Shown here piece after piece: positions 27,874-36,998 of a stretch of 64,000 nucleotides of DNA (the first letter of the stretch is position 1; every line of letters starts with the position of its first letter). The notes beneath the pieces are model-generated. The model had not been told where the DNA came from and made no database searches. It saw only the letters and a list, made by a program, of their open reading frames with translations. Where the stretch lies: positions 1 through 64,000 of the forward strand of contig NZ_JAAIJY010000014.1 in assembly GCF_011752065.1 (NCBI RefSeq). Direction: 5' to 3'. The translations under genes were made by a program, and so were the position numbers. The stretch is from Actinomyces sp. ZJ308. Its GTDB lineage: Bacteria; Actinomycetota; Actinomycetes; Actinomycetales; Actinomycetaceae.

Positions 27874-27913
27874 GGGGCCGGGACCGGGCCGAGTGGTCGG
27901 CGGTCCCGGCCCC
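27874..27913 (-). terminator. intercistronic hairpin between pta and ackA
   Basis: Perfect 12-bp stem (27874-27885 with 27902-27913). It may attenuate read-through or set separate mRNA levels for pta and ackA. Confidence 0.5.
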
Positions 27914-27927
27914 GGGTCACACTGGCC

Positions 27928-29982
27928 TCAGCCCTGGGCCTGGACGGCGGTGATGGCGACGGTGTTGATGATGTCCTCCACCAGGGCGCCGCGCGAGAGG
28001 TCGTTGACCGGCTTGTTGAGGCCCTGGAGGACCGGGCCGATGGCGATGGCGCCCGAGGAGCGCTGCACCGCCTTGTAGCCGATGTTGCCGCTGGACAGGT
28101 CCGGGAAGATGAAGACGTTGGCCCGTCCGGCCACGAGTGAGTCGGGGGCCTTCTTGGCGGCGACGGTCGGGTCGATGGCGGCGTCGTACTGGATGGGGCC
28201 CTCGACGGCGAGCTCGGGCTCCTTGGCCCGCACCAGCTCGGTGGCCTCACGGACCTTGTCGACGTCCGCTCCCTTGCCGGAGGTCCCGGTGGAGAAGGAC
28301 AGCATCGCCACGCGCGGCTCGACGCCGAACTGGCGGGCGGTGGCGGCCGAGGAGATGGCGATATCGGCCAGCTCGGCGGCATTGGGCTCGGGGTTGACGG
28401 CGCAGTCGCCGTAGACGAGCACCCGGTCCTGCAGGAGCATGAGGAAGACCGAGGAGACGATCGAGGTCCCCGGCTTGGTCTTGATGATCTGGAAGGAGGG
28501 GACGATCGTGTGGGCGGTGGTGTGGGCCGCGCCCGAGACCATGCCGTCGGCGTCTCCCATGTGGACCATCATCGTGCCGAAGTAGGACACGTCCTGGACC
28601 TTCTCGCGGGCCTGCTCCAGGGTGACGCCCTTCTTGGCGCGCAGGCGGGCGAACTCCTCGGCGTACTTCTCCAGCAGCTCGGGGTCGCCCGTGGCGATGA
28701 CCCGGGCGGCGGCGATGTCCAGGCCCAGCTCGGTGGCGCGGGCGCGCACCGTGGTCTCGTCGCCCAGCAGCACCAGGTCGGCGATGCCGCGGCGCAGGAT
28801 GGCGTCGGCGGCCCGCAGGACCCGGTCGTCGTCGGGCTCGGGCAGGACGATCGTTCTGCGGTTGGTGCGCGAACGATCCACCAGCTCGGCCTGGAACATG
28901 ATGGGGGTGACGACCTCGGAGGGCTCGACCTCCAGCGCGGACAGCAGGGCGTCGACGTCGGCCTCCTGCTCGAAGGTGGTGACGGCCACGTCGATCTTGC
29001 GCTCGGAGCCGTGGGCGAGCAGGCCCTGGAGGGAGCCGGCCGCCGAGGCCGCGGCGAAGGTGTCCAGCGGGGAGGTGATGACCGGGATGTTGACGTCCAG
29101 GCCCTCCAGGAGGCGCAGCGCGTGGGGTGCCACCTCGAAGCCGCCGTTGAGGATAAGGCCGGACAGGATCGGGAAGCTGGAGGACGCCTGGGCCGCCATG
29201 AGCGAGATGAGCATGGCGGAGCGGTCGGCCGGCACGATGGCGAGCTGGCCGGCGGTCAGGCGCTCCAGGACGTGGGAGACGTCCATGGCGCACACGAGGA
29301 CCGACTCCGCCTCGCGGTCCAGGAGGGTCTCGTCGCCGGCGATGAGTGTGCCCTCGACGGCGTCCAGCACCTCGCGCACCGCGGGGGCGGCCAGCAGCGG
29401 TACCTCGGGCAGTGTGGTGGAGGTGATGCCCTCGATGGCGGTCAGGGCCTCGGTGATGGCTTGGCGGTTGTCGGGGCGGCACTTGTTGGCCACGACCGCG
29501 ACGGTGCGGGCGTGGTTGTCGGCGATCTCTGCCATGGAGACCTCCACGGAGCCGACGACGTCCTCGGCGTCGTGCTGGCCGGAGACCACCAGCAGCACCG
29601 GCACGCCGATGTTGGCGGCCACCCGGGCGTTGAGGGCCAGCTCGGGGTTGCCGGCGACGTCGGTGAAGTCCGAGCCGTCGATGATGACGACGTCGTGCTC
29701 GCGCGCCAGGGCCCGGTAGGCGTCGACGATGCGGGCCAGGGCCTCCTCGGGGTCGGCGTGGAACTCGTCCCAGGTCGCTCCGACGCACTGCTCTGCGGGA
29801 GTGGTGGAGCCGGCGCGGTTCAGCAGGAGGCTGAGGAAGGCGTCGCCTTGACGGCTCTCCACGAAGGGGCGGAAGACGCCGACCTTGGCGACCACCTTGG
29901 TCAGACAGGAGACCAGTCCGAGGGCCACCGTTGACTTCCCGGTTCCGGCGTTGGGTGAGGCGATGTAGATACTGCGCGCCAC
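27928..29982 (-). CDS. pta: phosphate acetyltransferase (long, two-domain type)
   Basis: Interconverts acetyl-CoA and acetyl phosphate. The 684-residue long form has an N-terminal P-loop AAA/BioD-like domain (YIASPNAGTGKSTVALGL), a central DRTGG region and a C-terminal PTA catalytic domain (RRTIVLPEPDDDRVLRAADAIL, VSGAAHTTAHTI, STGTSGKGADVDKV, and the closing NVFIFPDLSSGNIGYKAVQR). GTG 29982 has AAGGA seven bases upstream. In context it lets acetyl-CoA from inositol breakdown feed substrate-level phosphorylation. Confidence 0.96.
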   Translation of the reverse strand: MARSIYIASPNAGTGKSTVALGLVSCLTKVVAKVGVFRPFVESRQGDAFLSLLLNRAGSTTPAEQCVGATWDEFHADPEEALARIVDAYRALAREHDVVIIDGSDFTDVAGNPELALNARVAANIGVPVLLVVSGQHDAEDVVGSVEVSMAEIADNHARTVAVVANKCRPDNRQAITEALTAIEGITSTTLPEVPLLAAPAVREVLDAVEGTLIAGDETLLDREAESVLVCAMDVSHVLERLTAGQLAIVPADRSAMLISLMAAQASSSFPILSGLILNGGFEVAPHALRLLEGLDVNIPVITSPLDTFAAASAAGSLQGLLAHGSERKIDVAVTTFEQEADVDALLSALEVEPSEVVTPIMFQAELVDRSRTNRRTIVLPEPDDDRVLRAADAILRRGIADLVLLGDETTVRARATELGLDIAAARVIATGDPELLEKYAEEFARLRAKKGVTLEQAREKVQDVSYFGTMMVHMGDADGMVSGAAHTTAHTIVPSFQIIKTKPGTSIVSSVFLMLLQDRVLVYGDCAVNPEPNAAELADIAISSAATARQFGVEPRVAMLSFSTGTSGKGADVDKVREATELVRAKEPELAVEGPIQYDAAIDPTVAAKKAPDSLVAGRANVFIFPDLSSGNIGYKAVQRSSGAIAIGPVLQGLNKPVNDLSRGALVEDIINTVAITAVQAQG

Positions 29983-30156
29983 GTTGGGTCCTTCTCGCGT
30001 TGTCTTGGAGTCAGGGGCGCCGGCTCATTCCGGTGCCGTACGGGTCCGATTGTGCCCCGACCTGCGGGTTGTCTGCGACCAAAGGCCCGGTCTCAATCCG
30101 TCTTGTGATGTGGGAACGGGCACATGCGCGGAGCTCAGGGCGGGCGTCGCAGGGCG

Positions 30157-31191
30157 TTATCCGGCCCGAGCGCTGGGCTCCCGGTCGGGTGCTGGCGGGA
30201 CCGTGGTCCGCCCGGTTCCGGGGTCGACGCTCACCGCGATGCTGCCGCTGGAGCGCTGGTGGAGGTTCCGCGCACCCTGGGAGAGCCAGACCGTGTAGGT
30301 CGACGACGGGTCGTCCGGCTCGGGGAGGAACAGGGCGACCGGCCGGCCCCCGCGTGCCTGCTGAGCCGCTGCGAGGGCGCGGCGCGGACCGATGTCCTGT
30401 CCCTGATCGGTGCGGCTGCGACCGCCCGGGGCCTCGGTCACCGCGACGGAGGCGGGGGATGCCTGCCGGGTGGGGTGGATGCCGAAGGCGCTGGCGTAGT
30501 AGCCCCACAGGAACAGCAGGGGGAGAAGGACCAGTCCGGCCGCCTTGAGCAGATCGGTGTCTCTCGACAGACGCCTGCTGCGCCAGCCGGCGGACAGGGC
30601 GGTGCGTCGGTAGCGCTGGAGCGGCCACCACACCCTCAGCCCGCTGACGGCGAGGACCAGCAGGACCACGCCCGACGTGGCCACGATGAGACCGCCGACG
30701 GTCAGGCCCCTGCTCTCGTCCCACCAGCGGGTATGGGGGATCTCCTGGGACATCCAGCGGACATGACCAGGGCCCTGGCAGGACAGGAGGCAGCGGTGCA
30801 GGTTGTCCAGGGCGGCGATCCAGGGCGGAGCAGTGGCCGCCCGACTGATCTCGCCCCCGGCGGAGGGATCGACGGTGTAGGCGGCGTGCTCGGTCCTCAC
30901 CTCGATGACGTCGTCGACCCACGTGGCGGACACAACGGGCTCGTCGGGGTGGGCGCGCTCGATCGTCGCGATCGCTTGAGGCAGCCAGACCTGGTCGGGG
31001 CCGGCGCCGTGGGAGTGGGCGGACGGGTTCAGCGGGCGCAGGCTCTCCCCTTGGACGGGCAGCACTGTGCCGCTGAGGGTGATGATCAGCAGGACCAGTC
31101 CGGCCGCCGCCGACAGCCAGCGTCTAACGAGTGCCAGTGCCCTGGAGGTGCGGGAGGGCGGCGGGGGGAGGGGGACGGCCGAGGGGGTCAT
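30157..31191 (-). CDS. PepSY-associated transmembrane protein
   Basis: A 344-residue membrane protein with the PepSY-associated TM arrangement: first helix (WLSAAAGLVLLIITLSGTVLPV), a PepSY-like extracytoplasmic stretch, the WIAALDNLHRCLL motif, then helices GLTVGGLIVATSGVVLLVLAVSGLRVWWP and AAGLVLLPLLFLWGYYASAF. Relatives often reduce or sense metals and siderophores or act near respiratory proteins. ATG 31191 is taken; the frame continues upstream without support. A small membrane protein gene on the same strand precedes it. Confidence 0.8.
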   Translation of the reverse strand: MTPSAVPLPPPPSRTSRALALVRRWLSAAAGLVLLIITLSGTVLPVQGESLRPLNPSAHSHGAGPDQVWLPQAIATIERAHPDEPVVSATWVDDVIEVRTEHAAYTVDPSAGGEISRAATAPPWIAALDNLHRCLLSCQGPGHVRWMSQEIPHTRWWDESRGLTVGGLIVATSGVVLLVLAVSGLRVWWPLQRYRRTALSAGWRSRRLSRDTDLLKAAGLVLLPLLFLWGYYASAFGIHPTRQASPASVAVTEAPGGRSRTDQGQDIGPRRALAAAQQARGGRPVALFLPEPDDPSSTYTVWLSQGARNLHQRSSGSIAVSVDPGTGRTTVPPAPDREPSARAG

Positions 31192-31211
31192 GGTCGAGCT
31201 GGATGAGAGGA

Positions 31212-31634
31212 CTAGAACCCGGTGGGCGCCAGCAGGGCCGCCAGGGTGCACAGGCAGCTGAGGCCTGCGATGAGGACGTAGACGTAGCGTCCGCGGTAGC
31301 GGCGCATCCACAGCGAGCGGGCGCCGCTGAGGCTCACGGCGGTGCCGGCGACCTGGATGACCAGGGCTGTTCCGACCGCCAGCGGACCGGCGGCGCCGAT
31401 GGCGGGGGCCAGGGCGTAGACGATGACGCACCTGAGGCCCGAGGCCCACAGTCCCAGCATGACGGCGTGGACATCGGCGCTGACCAGAACGGGAGACTCC
31501 GCTGCGACCTCGGATGCAGCGGAGGCCTCGACGGTCCCGTCATCCTTCGAGGATTCGGCGTCAGCGGCATCGACGCCGCCGGCGTCCTCACCTGGCGAAA
31601 CGTCGACATAATCAATACCGGCCGAACTCTTCAT
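31212..31634 (-). CDS. small membrane protein upstream of the PepSY protein, unknown
   Basis: A 140-residue protein. The first 50 residues are acidic and Ala/Ser-rich; three hydrophobic segments follow (AVMLGLWASGLRCVIVYALA, GPLAVGTALVIQVAGTAVSL and YVYVLIAGLSCLCTLAALL). ATG 31634 is chosen because the in-frame TTG at 31673 forms part of a -35 element (TTGACG, 17-bp spacer, TACCGT at 31650-31645). It is 20 bases before the PepSY gene and likely co-transcribed. No family recognised. Confidence 0.65.
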   Translation of the reverse strand: MKSSAGIDYVDVSPGEDAGGVDAADAESSKDDGTVEASAASEVAAESPVLVSADVHAVMLGLWASGLRCVIVYALAPAIGAAGPLAVGTALVIQVAGTAVSLSGARSLWMRRYRGRYVYVLIAGLSCLCTLAALLAPTGF

Positions 31635-31644
31635 ACTGATGAAT

Positions 31645-31673
31645 ACGGTAACGGTCAGGATAAATCCCGTCAA
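31645..31673 (-). promoter_or_regulatory. promoter of the small membrane protein / PepSY operon
   Basis: Minus strand TTGACG (31673-31668), exactly 17 bases, TACCGT (31650-31645), followed 10 bases later by the ATG at 31634. Confidence 0.6.
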
Positions 31674-31799
31674 TGCTCCGGCCTGAGGTGAAGATGTGAT
31701 GTCAGACAGGCTGTCTTGAGGGAAATACTCGCTGGTGGGTACCTGTTTTGTGCGCCGGAGAAATAGAGTCCGCCTGCCTGGCCTCCGTCACGATCCGCT

Positions 31800-32636
31800 C
31801 TAGCGCAGCAGGGGCAGTGCGGAGACGATGGTCAGTGCGACGATGATCGGCTCGAAGACCCGCTGATCCATGTGCTCGGCGAGTCGGCGGCCGGCCAGGG
31901 CCGAGACGATGACGACCGGTGCGGCGACGGCGGCCAGCGACAGCATCGTGGCATTGACCAGACCGGCTGAGACGGAGAAGGGCAGCTTGACGAGGTTGAC
32001 CAGGAAGAAGAACCAGGCGGTCGTGCCCAGGAAGGCCTTGACGGGGTAGCGGCAGGCCAGGAAGTACATGGAGGTCACCGGGCCGCCGGCGTTGGCGACC
32101 ATCGTGGTGAAGCCGGCCAGGCCGCCGTAGACCAGTCGGGCGAGGCGGCTGCCGGCCGCGGGGGTGACGGGTGCCCCGGGCGCCCCTGGTGCCCCACTCG
32201 CTCGCGGCGTCGGATCGGTTGAGGTGCGCTGTCGTTCCCCAGTGGCGTCCTCGGTCCTGCTCCTGCCGGCCGAGCGGCGCTGGAGGAGGGTGATGGCGAC
32301 CAGGAGCAGCAGGATGACGCCGATGAGGCGACGGGTGGAGTCGTTGGAGGCCAGGTGCAGGAACAGCGCGCCGGCGCCGACCCCGGTCAGGACCGCGGGG
32401 ACCAGCCTGCGCAGCATGTGGAAGTCGGCGTCGCGGCGGTAGCTCCACACGGCCAGCAGGTCGCCGGTCATGAGCATGAGCAGGATGGCGCCGGTGGACT
32501 CCTTGGCCGGCAGTACTGCGGTGCACAGGGCCACGGCGATGGTGGCCGCCCCGGGCAGGGCGGTCTTGGCGATGCCGCACAGGGCCGCCACGACCATGAG
32601 CAGGATCCAGGCGGTTGCGGTCAAGGTGGGGAGCAC
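31800..32636 (-). CDS. TauE/SafE-family membrane permease
   Basis: A 278-residue protein with about eight helices in two halves joined by a soluble linker rich in Thr/Arg and a GAPGAPGAP repeat (around residue 150). The first half contains CGIAKTALPGAATIAV and the second YGGLAGFTTMVANAGGPVTSMYFL, the paired signatures of the TauE/SafE anion exporters (sulfite, sulfoacetate, taurine-related). GTG 32636 follows AGAGG. A partial IolR-type box lies 80 bp upstream, which would link it to cyclitol catabolism; substrate unknown. Confidence 0.85.
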   Translation of the reverse strand: MLPTLTATAWILLMVVAALCGIAKTALPGAATIAVALCTAVLPAKESTGAILLMLMTGDLLAVWSYRRDADFHMLRRLVPAVLTGVGAGALFLHLASNDSTRRLIGVILLLLVAITLLQRRSAGRSRTEDATGERQRTSTDPTPRASGAPGAPGAPVTPAAGSRLARLVYGGLAGFTTMVANAGGPVTSMYFLACRYPVKAFLGTTAWFFFLVNLVKLPFSVSAGLVNATMLSLAAVAAPVVIVSALAGRRLAEHMDQRVFEPIIVALTIVSALPLLR

Positions 32637-32652
32637 GGGCCGGCCTCTCAGC

Positions 32653-32685
32653 GTTGAGAAGGAGTTGAGAAGGAGTTGCGAAGGT
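32653..32685. repeat. 11-bp tandem repeat, three copies (third diverged)
   Basis: GTTGAGAAGGA twice, then GTTGCGAAGGT, immediately upstream of the TauE/SafE start. Confidence 0.9.
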
Positions 32686-32715
32686 GGCGTCGGTACGGAG
32701 CGGAAGCGCAGACTT

Positions 32716-32725
32716 TGTCCTGACT
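32716..32725. promoter_or_regulatory. partial IolR-type box upstream of tauE-like gene
   Basis: TGTCCTGACT within ACTTTGTCCTGACTTTT matches 9 of 10 positions of the TGTCCTGACA boxes in the inositol region, but the right arm is incomplete. Confidence 0.4.
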
Positions 32726-32825
32726 TTTACTCAGTCTAACGGACGCGCGCCGACGGCGAGGACCGGTGGGCGGGTCCTCGCCGTCGGTGAGCTGAGTGCG
32801 CGTGGCCGTCAGTAGCGTCAGCCGC

Positions 32826-33824
32826 TCAGAGCCTGGCGGCGGCCTCCAGCAGGTTGCGCGCGGAGATCTGGAGCCCCTCGACGTTGCCGTACTCGGCGTC
32901 CTCGTGCTCGATGTTGACATTCATCTCCGGGTCGACCTCGGCGATGGCGGTCAGGAACTCGGCCCAGTAGTCGGTGTCGTGTCCCAGGCCGAAGGCGACG
33001 AATCGCCAGGCCGGGTCCTCGGGCCAGGAGTTGCACCAGTAGCCGTAGGCCACCGGAACCTTGCCCTCGGCCTCAGCGGGCACGCGGCCGAAGTCGGTGT
33101 CCAGGACCCCGCGGTAGGCGGCGCCGGGGAAGATCCTCGTGTCCTTGGCGTGGACGTGCCCCACGAGGGAGCCCAGGCGCTTGGTGGCCGCGATCGGGTC
33201 CATCTGCTGCCAGAACAGGTGGGAGGGATCCATGTTGACCTTGATGTTGGTCGCGCCGGTCTCCTCGACGAGCCGCTCGAAGGCGGGGACGTTGAAGACC
33301 AGGTTGCGCGGGTGCAGCTCCAGGCAGACCTGGACGTCGTTGTCGCGGGCCAGGGCGTCGATCTCCTTGAAGAAGGGCACGACGACGCTCCACTGGTAGT
33401 CCAGGATCTCCATGTCGATCCCGTTCCACGGGTTGACGACCCAGGTGGGGTACTTCGCGCTCGGGTCGGTGCCCGGGGTGCCGGACATGGTGACGATCTC
33501 GCCCACACCCAGCAGGCCGGCCAGGCGGATGGCGTTGCGAATGTCCTCGGCGTGCTTGAGCCCCTCGTTGGGCAGCGGCGAGGTGGGGTTGCCCGAGGTG
33601 TTGAGGCCGGACAGCCTCATTCCCTTGTCCTTGAACAGGCCCAGGTACTCGTCGCGGGCGGTGGATGAGGCCAGGAGGGCGTCGACGGGGCAGTGCGGGG
33701 AGGGGATGAATCCTCCGACGTTGACCTCCGCCCCACTCAGGCCCGCGTCCTTGAGGACGTCGAGGGCCTCGGGCAGGGAACGGTCCTGGAGGCAGGCGGT
33801 GTAGGCGCCGTAGGTCAGTGGCAT
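32826..33824 (-). CDS. TIM-barrel sugar phosphate isomerase/epimerase
   Basis: A 332-residue AP-endonuclease-2-superfamily barrel, a relative of IolE, IolI and ketose 3-epimerases. Metal and substrate motifs include VCLELHPRNLVFN, KVNMDPSHLFWQQMDP, VGHVHAKDTRI and NIEHEDAEYG, which supply the usual Glu, Asp, His, Glu metal ligands. It follows the Gfo/Idh dehydrogenase at 33923 on the same strand (98-base gap), so the two act on one substrate, probably an oxidised cyclitol or sugar. ATG 33824 has AAGGAG. Exact reaction unknown. Confidence 0.85.
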   Translation of the reverse strand: MPLTYGAYTACLQDRSLPEALDVLKDAGLSGAEVNVGGFIPSPHCPVDALLASSTARDEYLGLFKDKGMRLSGLNTSGNPTSPLPNEGLKHAEDIRNAIRLAGLLGVGEIVTMSGTPGTDPSAKYPTWVVNPWNGIDMEILDYQWSVVVPFFKEIDALARDNDVQVCLELHPRNLVFNVPAFERLVEETGATNIKVNMDPSHLFWQQMDPIAATKRLGSLVGHVHAKDTRIFPGAAYRGVLDTDFGRVPAEAEGKVPVAYGYWCNSWPEDPAWRFVAFGLGHDTDYWAEFLTAIAEVDPEMNVNIEHEDAEYGNVEGLQISARNLLEAAARL

Positions 33825-33922
33825 GAGTGGTCTCCTTGCGTGTCTGAGTGTCTGTGTCTTGGTGTGGCTGCTTGCTGTCTGTCCGGATGCGCCGGCTCAA
33901 CAGGTCGGCTGGTGGAGGCGCC

Positions 33923-35140
33923 TCACAGGCTCGCGAGCTCGGGCGGGTCCGCGACGTCGACGGCGGCGCCCCCGGCGGCGGCCGAACGGGCCACGGCGTC
34001 GGCCAGCAGCATCTCCCGGTAGCCGTCGGCGAAGCTGGCGCAGCGGGGCAGGGCGCCCTGCTCGGGGGTGAGGCCGGCGACCTGCTGGAGGAAGGCGTGG
34101 GCCTGGTAGGTGAACTGCTCGATCTGGGTCAGCCCGACCCCGCCGAAGGCCATGGAGGAGCCTTGCGCGAAGTAGGGGAAGTCGGGATTGACCAGGACGC
34201 GGCGGGCTCCGCCCAGGCCGGCGGGGGAGTTGACGTCGTCGATCTTGATCTCACCGCAGCGGGCCAGGTCCCAGGAGACGCGTCCCTTGGTGCCCAGCAC
34301 GTCGACCATGAGGGAGTTGGGCAGCCCCCAGGCCACGCGCGAGCAGGAGAAGGTGCCCACGGCGCCGTTGGCGAAGTGCGCGGTGAAGGTGGCGACGTCG
34401 TCGTTCTCCACCGGCTCGTAGGTGGCGTTCTCCGTGTCCAGGGCGGTGCCGCGGGTGACGTGGCCGGTGGCCACGGGGCGCTCCTTGATGGAGGTCATCA
34501 TGGCGGCGCCCGAGACCGAGACGATGGGGCCGCAGATGACCTCGGCGGTGTCGATGAGGTGGCTGCCGACGTCGCCCAGCGCGCCTGAGCCCATGGGGCC
34601 CTTGTAGCGCCAGGCCATGGGGGTGGCCGGGTCGACGCCGTAGTCGCACCAGTAACGGCCGTCGAAGTGGTTGATCTCGCCCAGGTGGCCCTCGGCGACG
34701 AGTTTGGCGAGCTCGGCCACGGCGGCGTTGCGGCGGTAGGTGAAGCCGACGGCGGTGACGACACCGGCCTCCTTCTCGGCCTGGGCCATGGCGCGGGCGG
34801 ACTCCAGGGTGTCCGCCAGGGGCTTCTCGCACAGGACGTGCTTGCCGGCCCTGATGAGGGCCTCGGCGATCTCGCGGTGCAGGGCGTTGCCCACCACGAT
34901 GGAGACGATGTCGATGTCCGGGTCCTCGGCCACGACTCGCCAGTCGTCCACGGCGCGCTCGTAGCCGTAGCGCTGGGCGGCGTCCTCGGCGAAGGGGAGG
35001 TAGGCGTCGGCGATGGTGTGCAGGCGGACCGGTGGCAGGCCCAGGTCGAAGACGGTTCCGACCTGGCGCCAGGCGTTGGCGTGGGTGGTGCCGGCCATAC
35101 CGGCACCGATGACGGCGACTGACAGGGGGGTGTTGCTCAT
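33923..35140 (-). CDS. Gfo/Idh/MocA-family NAD(P)-dependent dehydrogenase
   Basis: A 405-residue oxidoreductase. Rossmann motif VAVIGAGMAGTTHANAW opens the protein, and the catalytic CEKPLADT lysine motif and GSGALGDVGSHLIDTAEV substrate-site block follow. Such enzymes oxidise inositols, sugars or their amino derivatives. ATG 35140 has GAGG five bases away; the seven upstream residues in frame are not needed. A perfect palindromic operator (TTCACGCGCGTGAA) lies about 63 bp upstream, and the epimerase gene follows. Confidence 0.87.
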   Translation of the reverse strand: MSNTPLSVAVIGAGMAGTTHANAWRQVGTVFDLGLPPVRLHTIADAYLPFAEDAAQRYGYERAVDDWRVVAEDPDIDIVSIVVGNALHREIAEALIRAGKHVLCEKPLADTLESARAMAQAEKEAGVVTAVGFTYRRNAAVAELAKLVAEGHLGEINHFDGRYWCDYGVDPATPMAWRYKGPMGSGALGDVGSHLIDTAEVICGPIVSVSGAAMMTSIKERPVATGHVTRGTALDTENATYEPVENDDVATFTAHFANGAVGTFSCSRVAWGLPNSLMVDVLGTKGRVSWDLARCGEIKIDDVNSPAGLGGARRVLVNPDFPYFAQGSSMAFGGVGLTQIEQFTYQAHAFLQQVAGLTPEQGALPRCASFADGYREMLLADAVARSAAAGGAAVDVADPPELASL

Positions 35141-35544
35141 GGTTGCCTCAGGTGTCCTCATTGACGAGCGTGGTGACTGATGGAGTCGTGTGCTGACATG
35201 AATTCACGCGCGTGAACTCATGGCTTCAGTCTGGTGTCCGGATGTGGTGGTGTCAACCGGTTCTGAGAACTTCGTCATGACAAAGGCGGTCGTCCTGCCG
35301 GGGGAGCGACGAGGCTGGGACCGTGGTCCCCGTCTGGGCGCTCTGCGGGGCGTCGCGAGCCGGGGGTGGGATGGTGCTGAGGTATCTCCAGGGAGGTGCG
35401 AGTCGACGGGGACTTGTGTCCTATGTCTTCATGGGGGTTTCGCCGTTATTAACGTGTGATCTATGTAGGATCTATATAAACCGGAGCTGGTGGGGACTAC
35501 TGACCCGGTGGCCTCCCGCGCTCCCCGACGTAAGGACCCTGACC
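35141..35544. other. divergent intergenic region with LacI-type operator and NADH oxidase promoter
   Basis: About 400 bases. It contains the palindrome at 35203-35216 near the dehydrogenase and, for the other direction, a promoter-like TTAACG (35449-35454), 18 bases, TATATA (35473-35478). No credible gene lies inside. Confidence 0.65.
35203..35216. promoter_or_regulatory. LacI-type operator, site 1
   Basis: Perfect 14-bp palindrome TTCACGCGCGTGAA, in front of the Gfo/Idh-epimerase operon. The same sequence recurs at 39905-39924. CG-centred palindromes of this kind are typical of LacI-family regulators; the LacI gene at 36980 lies between the two sites. Confidence 0.75.
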
Positions 35545-36915
35545 ATGAGCAAGATCGTCGTCATCGGCGCCAACCACGCCGGCACCGCCTGTGTGAACAC
35601 CATCCTGGGCAGCTACGGGACGGACAACGAGGTCGTGGTCTTCGACCAGAACTCGAACATCTCCTTCCTCGGCTGCGGCATCGCCCTGTGGGTCGGCCAG
35701 CAGATCGCCGGGTCGGAGGGCCTGTTCTACTCCGACAAGGCTCAGCTCGAGGCCGCCGGTGCCACCGTCCACATGAACACCGTCGTCGAGTCCGTCGACT
35801 TCGACGCCAAGGAGGTCCACGTCGTCGTCGACGGCGCGGCCCGCACCGAGAGCTACGACAAGCTCATCCTGGCCACCGGATCCTCCCCGATCGTCCCGCC
35901 GGTCGCGGGCATCGAGCTGGCCGAGGGCACCCGGGAGTTCCAGGCCACCCTGGACAACGTCCAGTTCATCAAGCTCTACCAGAACGCCGCCGAGGTGGTG
36001 GACAAGCTCCAGGACGAGTCGATCAGGCGCATCGCCGTCATCGGCGCCGGGTACATCGGTGTCGAGCTCGCCGAGGCCTTCGAGCGCCTGGGCCGCGAGG
36101 TCACGCTCGTCGACGTCGCCGAGGTGCCCCTGGAGGGCTACTACGACCCCGACTTCGGTGAGCGAATGAGCCAGACCCTCACCGAGCACGGCATCCGGCT
36201 GGCCCTGGGGCAGAAGGTGGTCGCCGTCGAGGGGGACGGCCGCGTCGAGCGCCTGGTCACCGACAAGGAGAGCCTCGACGTCGACATGGTCGTCGTCTCC
36301 GTGGGCTTCCGTCCCAACAACGAGCTGGGACGCGGTGAGCTCGAGCTCTTCGACAACGGCGCCTACCTCGTCGATCTCCACCAGCGCACCAGCCGCGAGG
36401 ACGTCTACGCCATCGGTGACTGCGCCACCGTCCACGACAACGCCGCCGACGCCCCGAACTACATCGCCCTGGCCACCAACGCCGTGCGCTCAGGCGTGGT
36501 GGCCGCTCACAACGCCTGCGGCACCGCGATCGAGTCCGCCGGCGTCCAAGGCTCCAACGGCGTGTGCGTCTACGACCTCAAGATGGTCTCCACCGGCCTG
36601 ACCTCGGCCAAGGCCCGCGAGTTCGGCTACGACCCGGTGGTCACCGAGTTCACCGACCTCCAGCGGCCCGAGTTCATGCGGACCCCGAACCACCCGGTGA
36701 GTATCAAGATCATCTTCGACCGCACCAGCCGCGTCATCCTGGGCTGTCAGATCGCCTCCCAGGAGGACATCTCGATGATGATCCACGTCTTCTCCCTGGC
36801 CATTCAGGAGAGGCTGACCATCGACAAGCTCGCCCTGCTGGACATCTTCTTCCTGCCGCACTTCAACAAGCCCTACAACTACGTCACCATGGCGGCGCTG
36901 ACGGCGCCGCAGTGA
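35545..36915 (+). CDS. nox: water-forming NADH oxidase-like FAD flavoprotein (Nox family)
   Basis: A 456-residue class III pyridine nucleotide-disulfide oxidoreductase. FAD motif [15 protein letters not shown], the single redox Cys in [11 protein letters not shown], the second Rossmann motif [21 protein letters not shown], the FAD ribityl motif [11 protein letters not shown] and a dimerisation domain ending in [18 protein letters not shown]. Streptococcal NADH oxidases have the same length and Cys placement; CoA-disulfide reductase is the alternative. It would reoxidise NADH made by nearby dehydrogenases while consuming oxygen. ATG 35545 follows TAAGGA. Confidence 0.87.
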   Translation: MSKIVVIGANHAGTACVNTILGSYGTDNEVVVFDQNSNISFLGCGIALWVGQQIAGSEGLFYSDKAQLEAAGATVHMNTVVESVDFDAKEVHVVVDGAARTESYDKLILATGSSPIVPPVAGIELAEGTREFQATLDNVQFIKLYQNAAEVVDKLQDESIRRIAVIGAGYIGVELAEAFERLGREVTLVDVAEVPLEGYYDPDFGERMSQTLTEHGIRLALGQKVVAVEGDGRVERLVTDKESLDVDMVVVSVGFRPNNELGRGELELFDNGAYLVDLHQRTSREDVYAIGDCATVHDNAADAPNYIALATNAVRSGVVAAHNACGTAIESAGVQGSNGVCVYDLKMVSTGLTSAKAREFGYDPVVTEFTDLQRPEFMRTPNHPVSIKIIFDRTSRVILGCQIASQEDISMMIHVFSLAIQERLTIDKLALLDIFFLPHFNKPYNYVTMAALTAPQ

Positions 36916-36962
36916 CCCGCCGGCCCCCTTCGGACCCTCTCGGTCTGAGCCGGCTGCGTGAT

Positions 36963-36998
36963 CTCGTCCCTGGGGCGCCTCAGCGTCCCAGGGACGAG
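36963..36998. terminator. hairpin between nox and convergent lacI
   Basis: Perfect 12-bp stem (36963-36974 with 36987-36998), the right arm overlapping the last codons of the LacI gene. Confidence 0.7.

Noticed and set aside
28247-29788. Long alternative frames on both strands over pta
   Set aside because: Pta is full length with all motifs; the other frames are codon-bias shadows.
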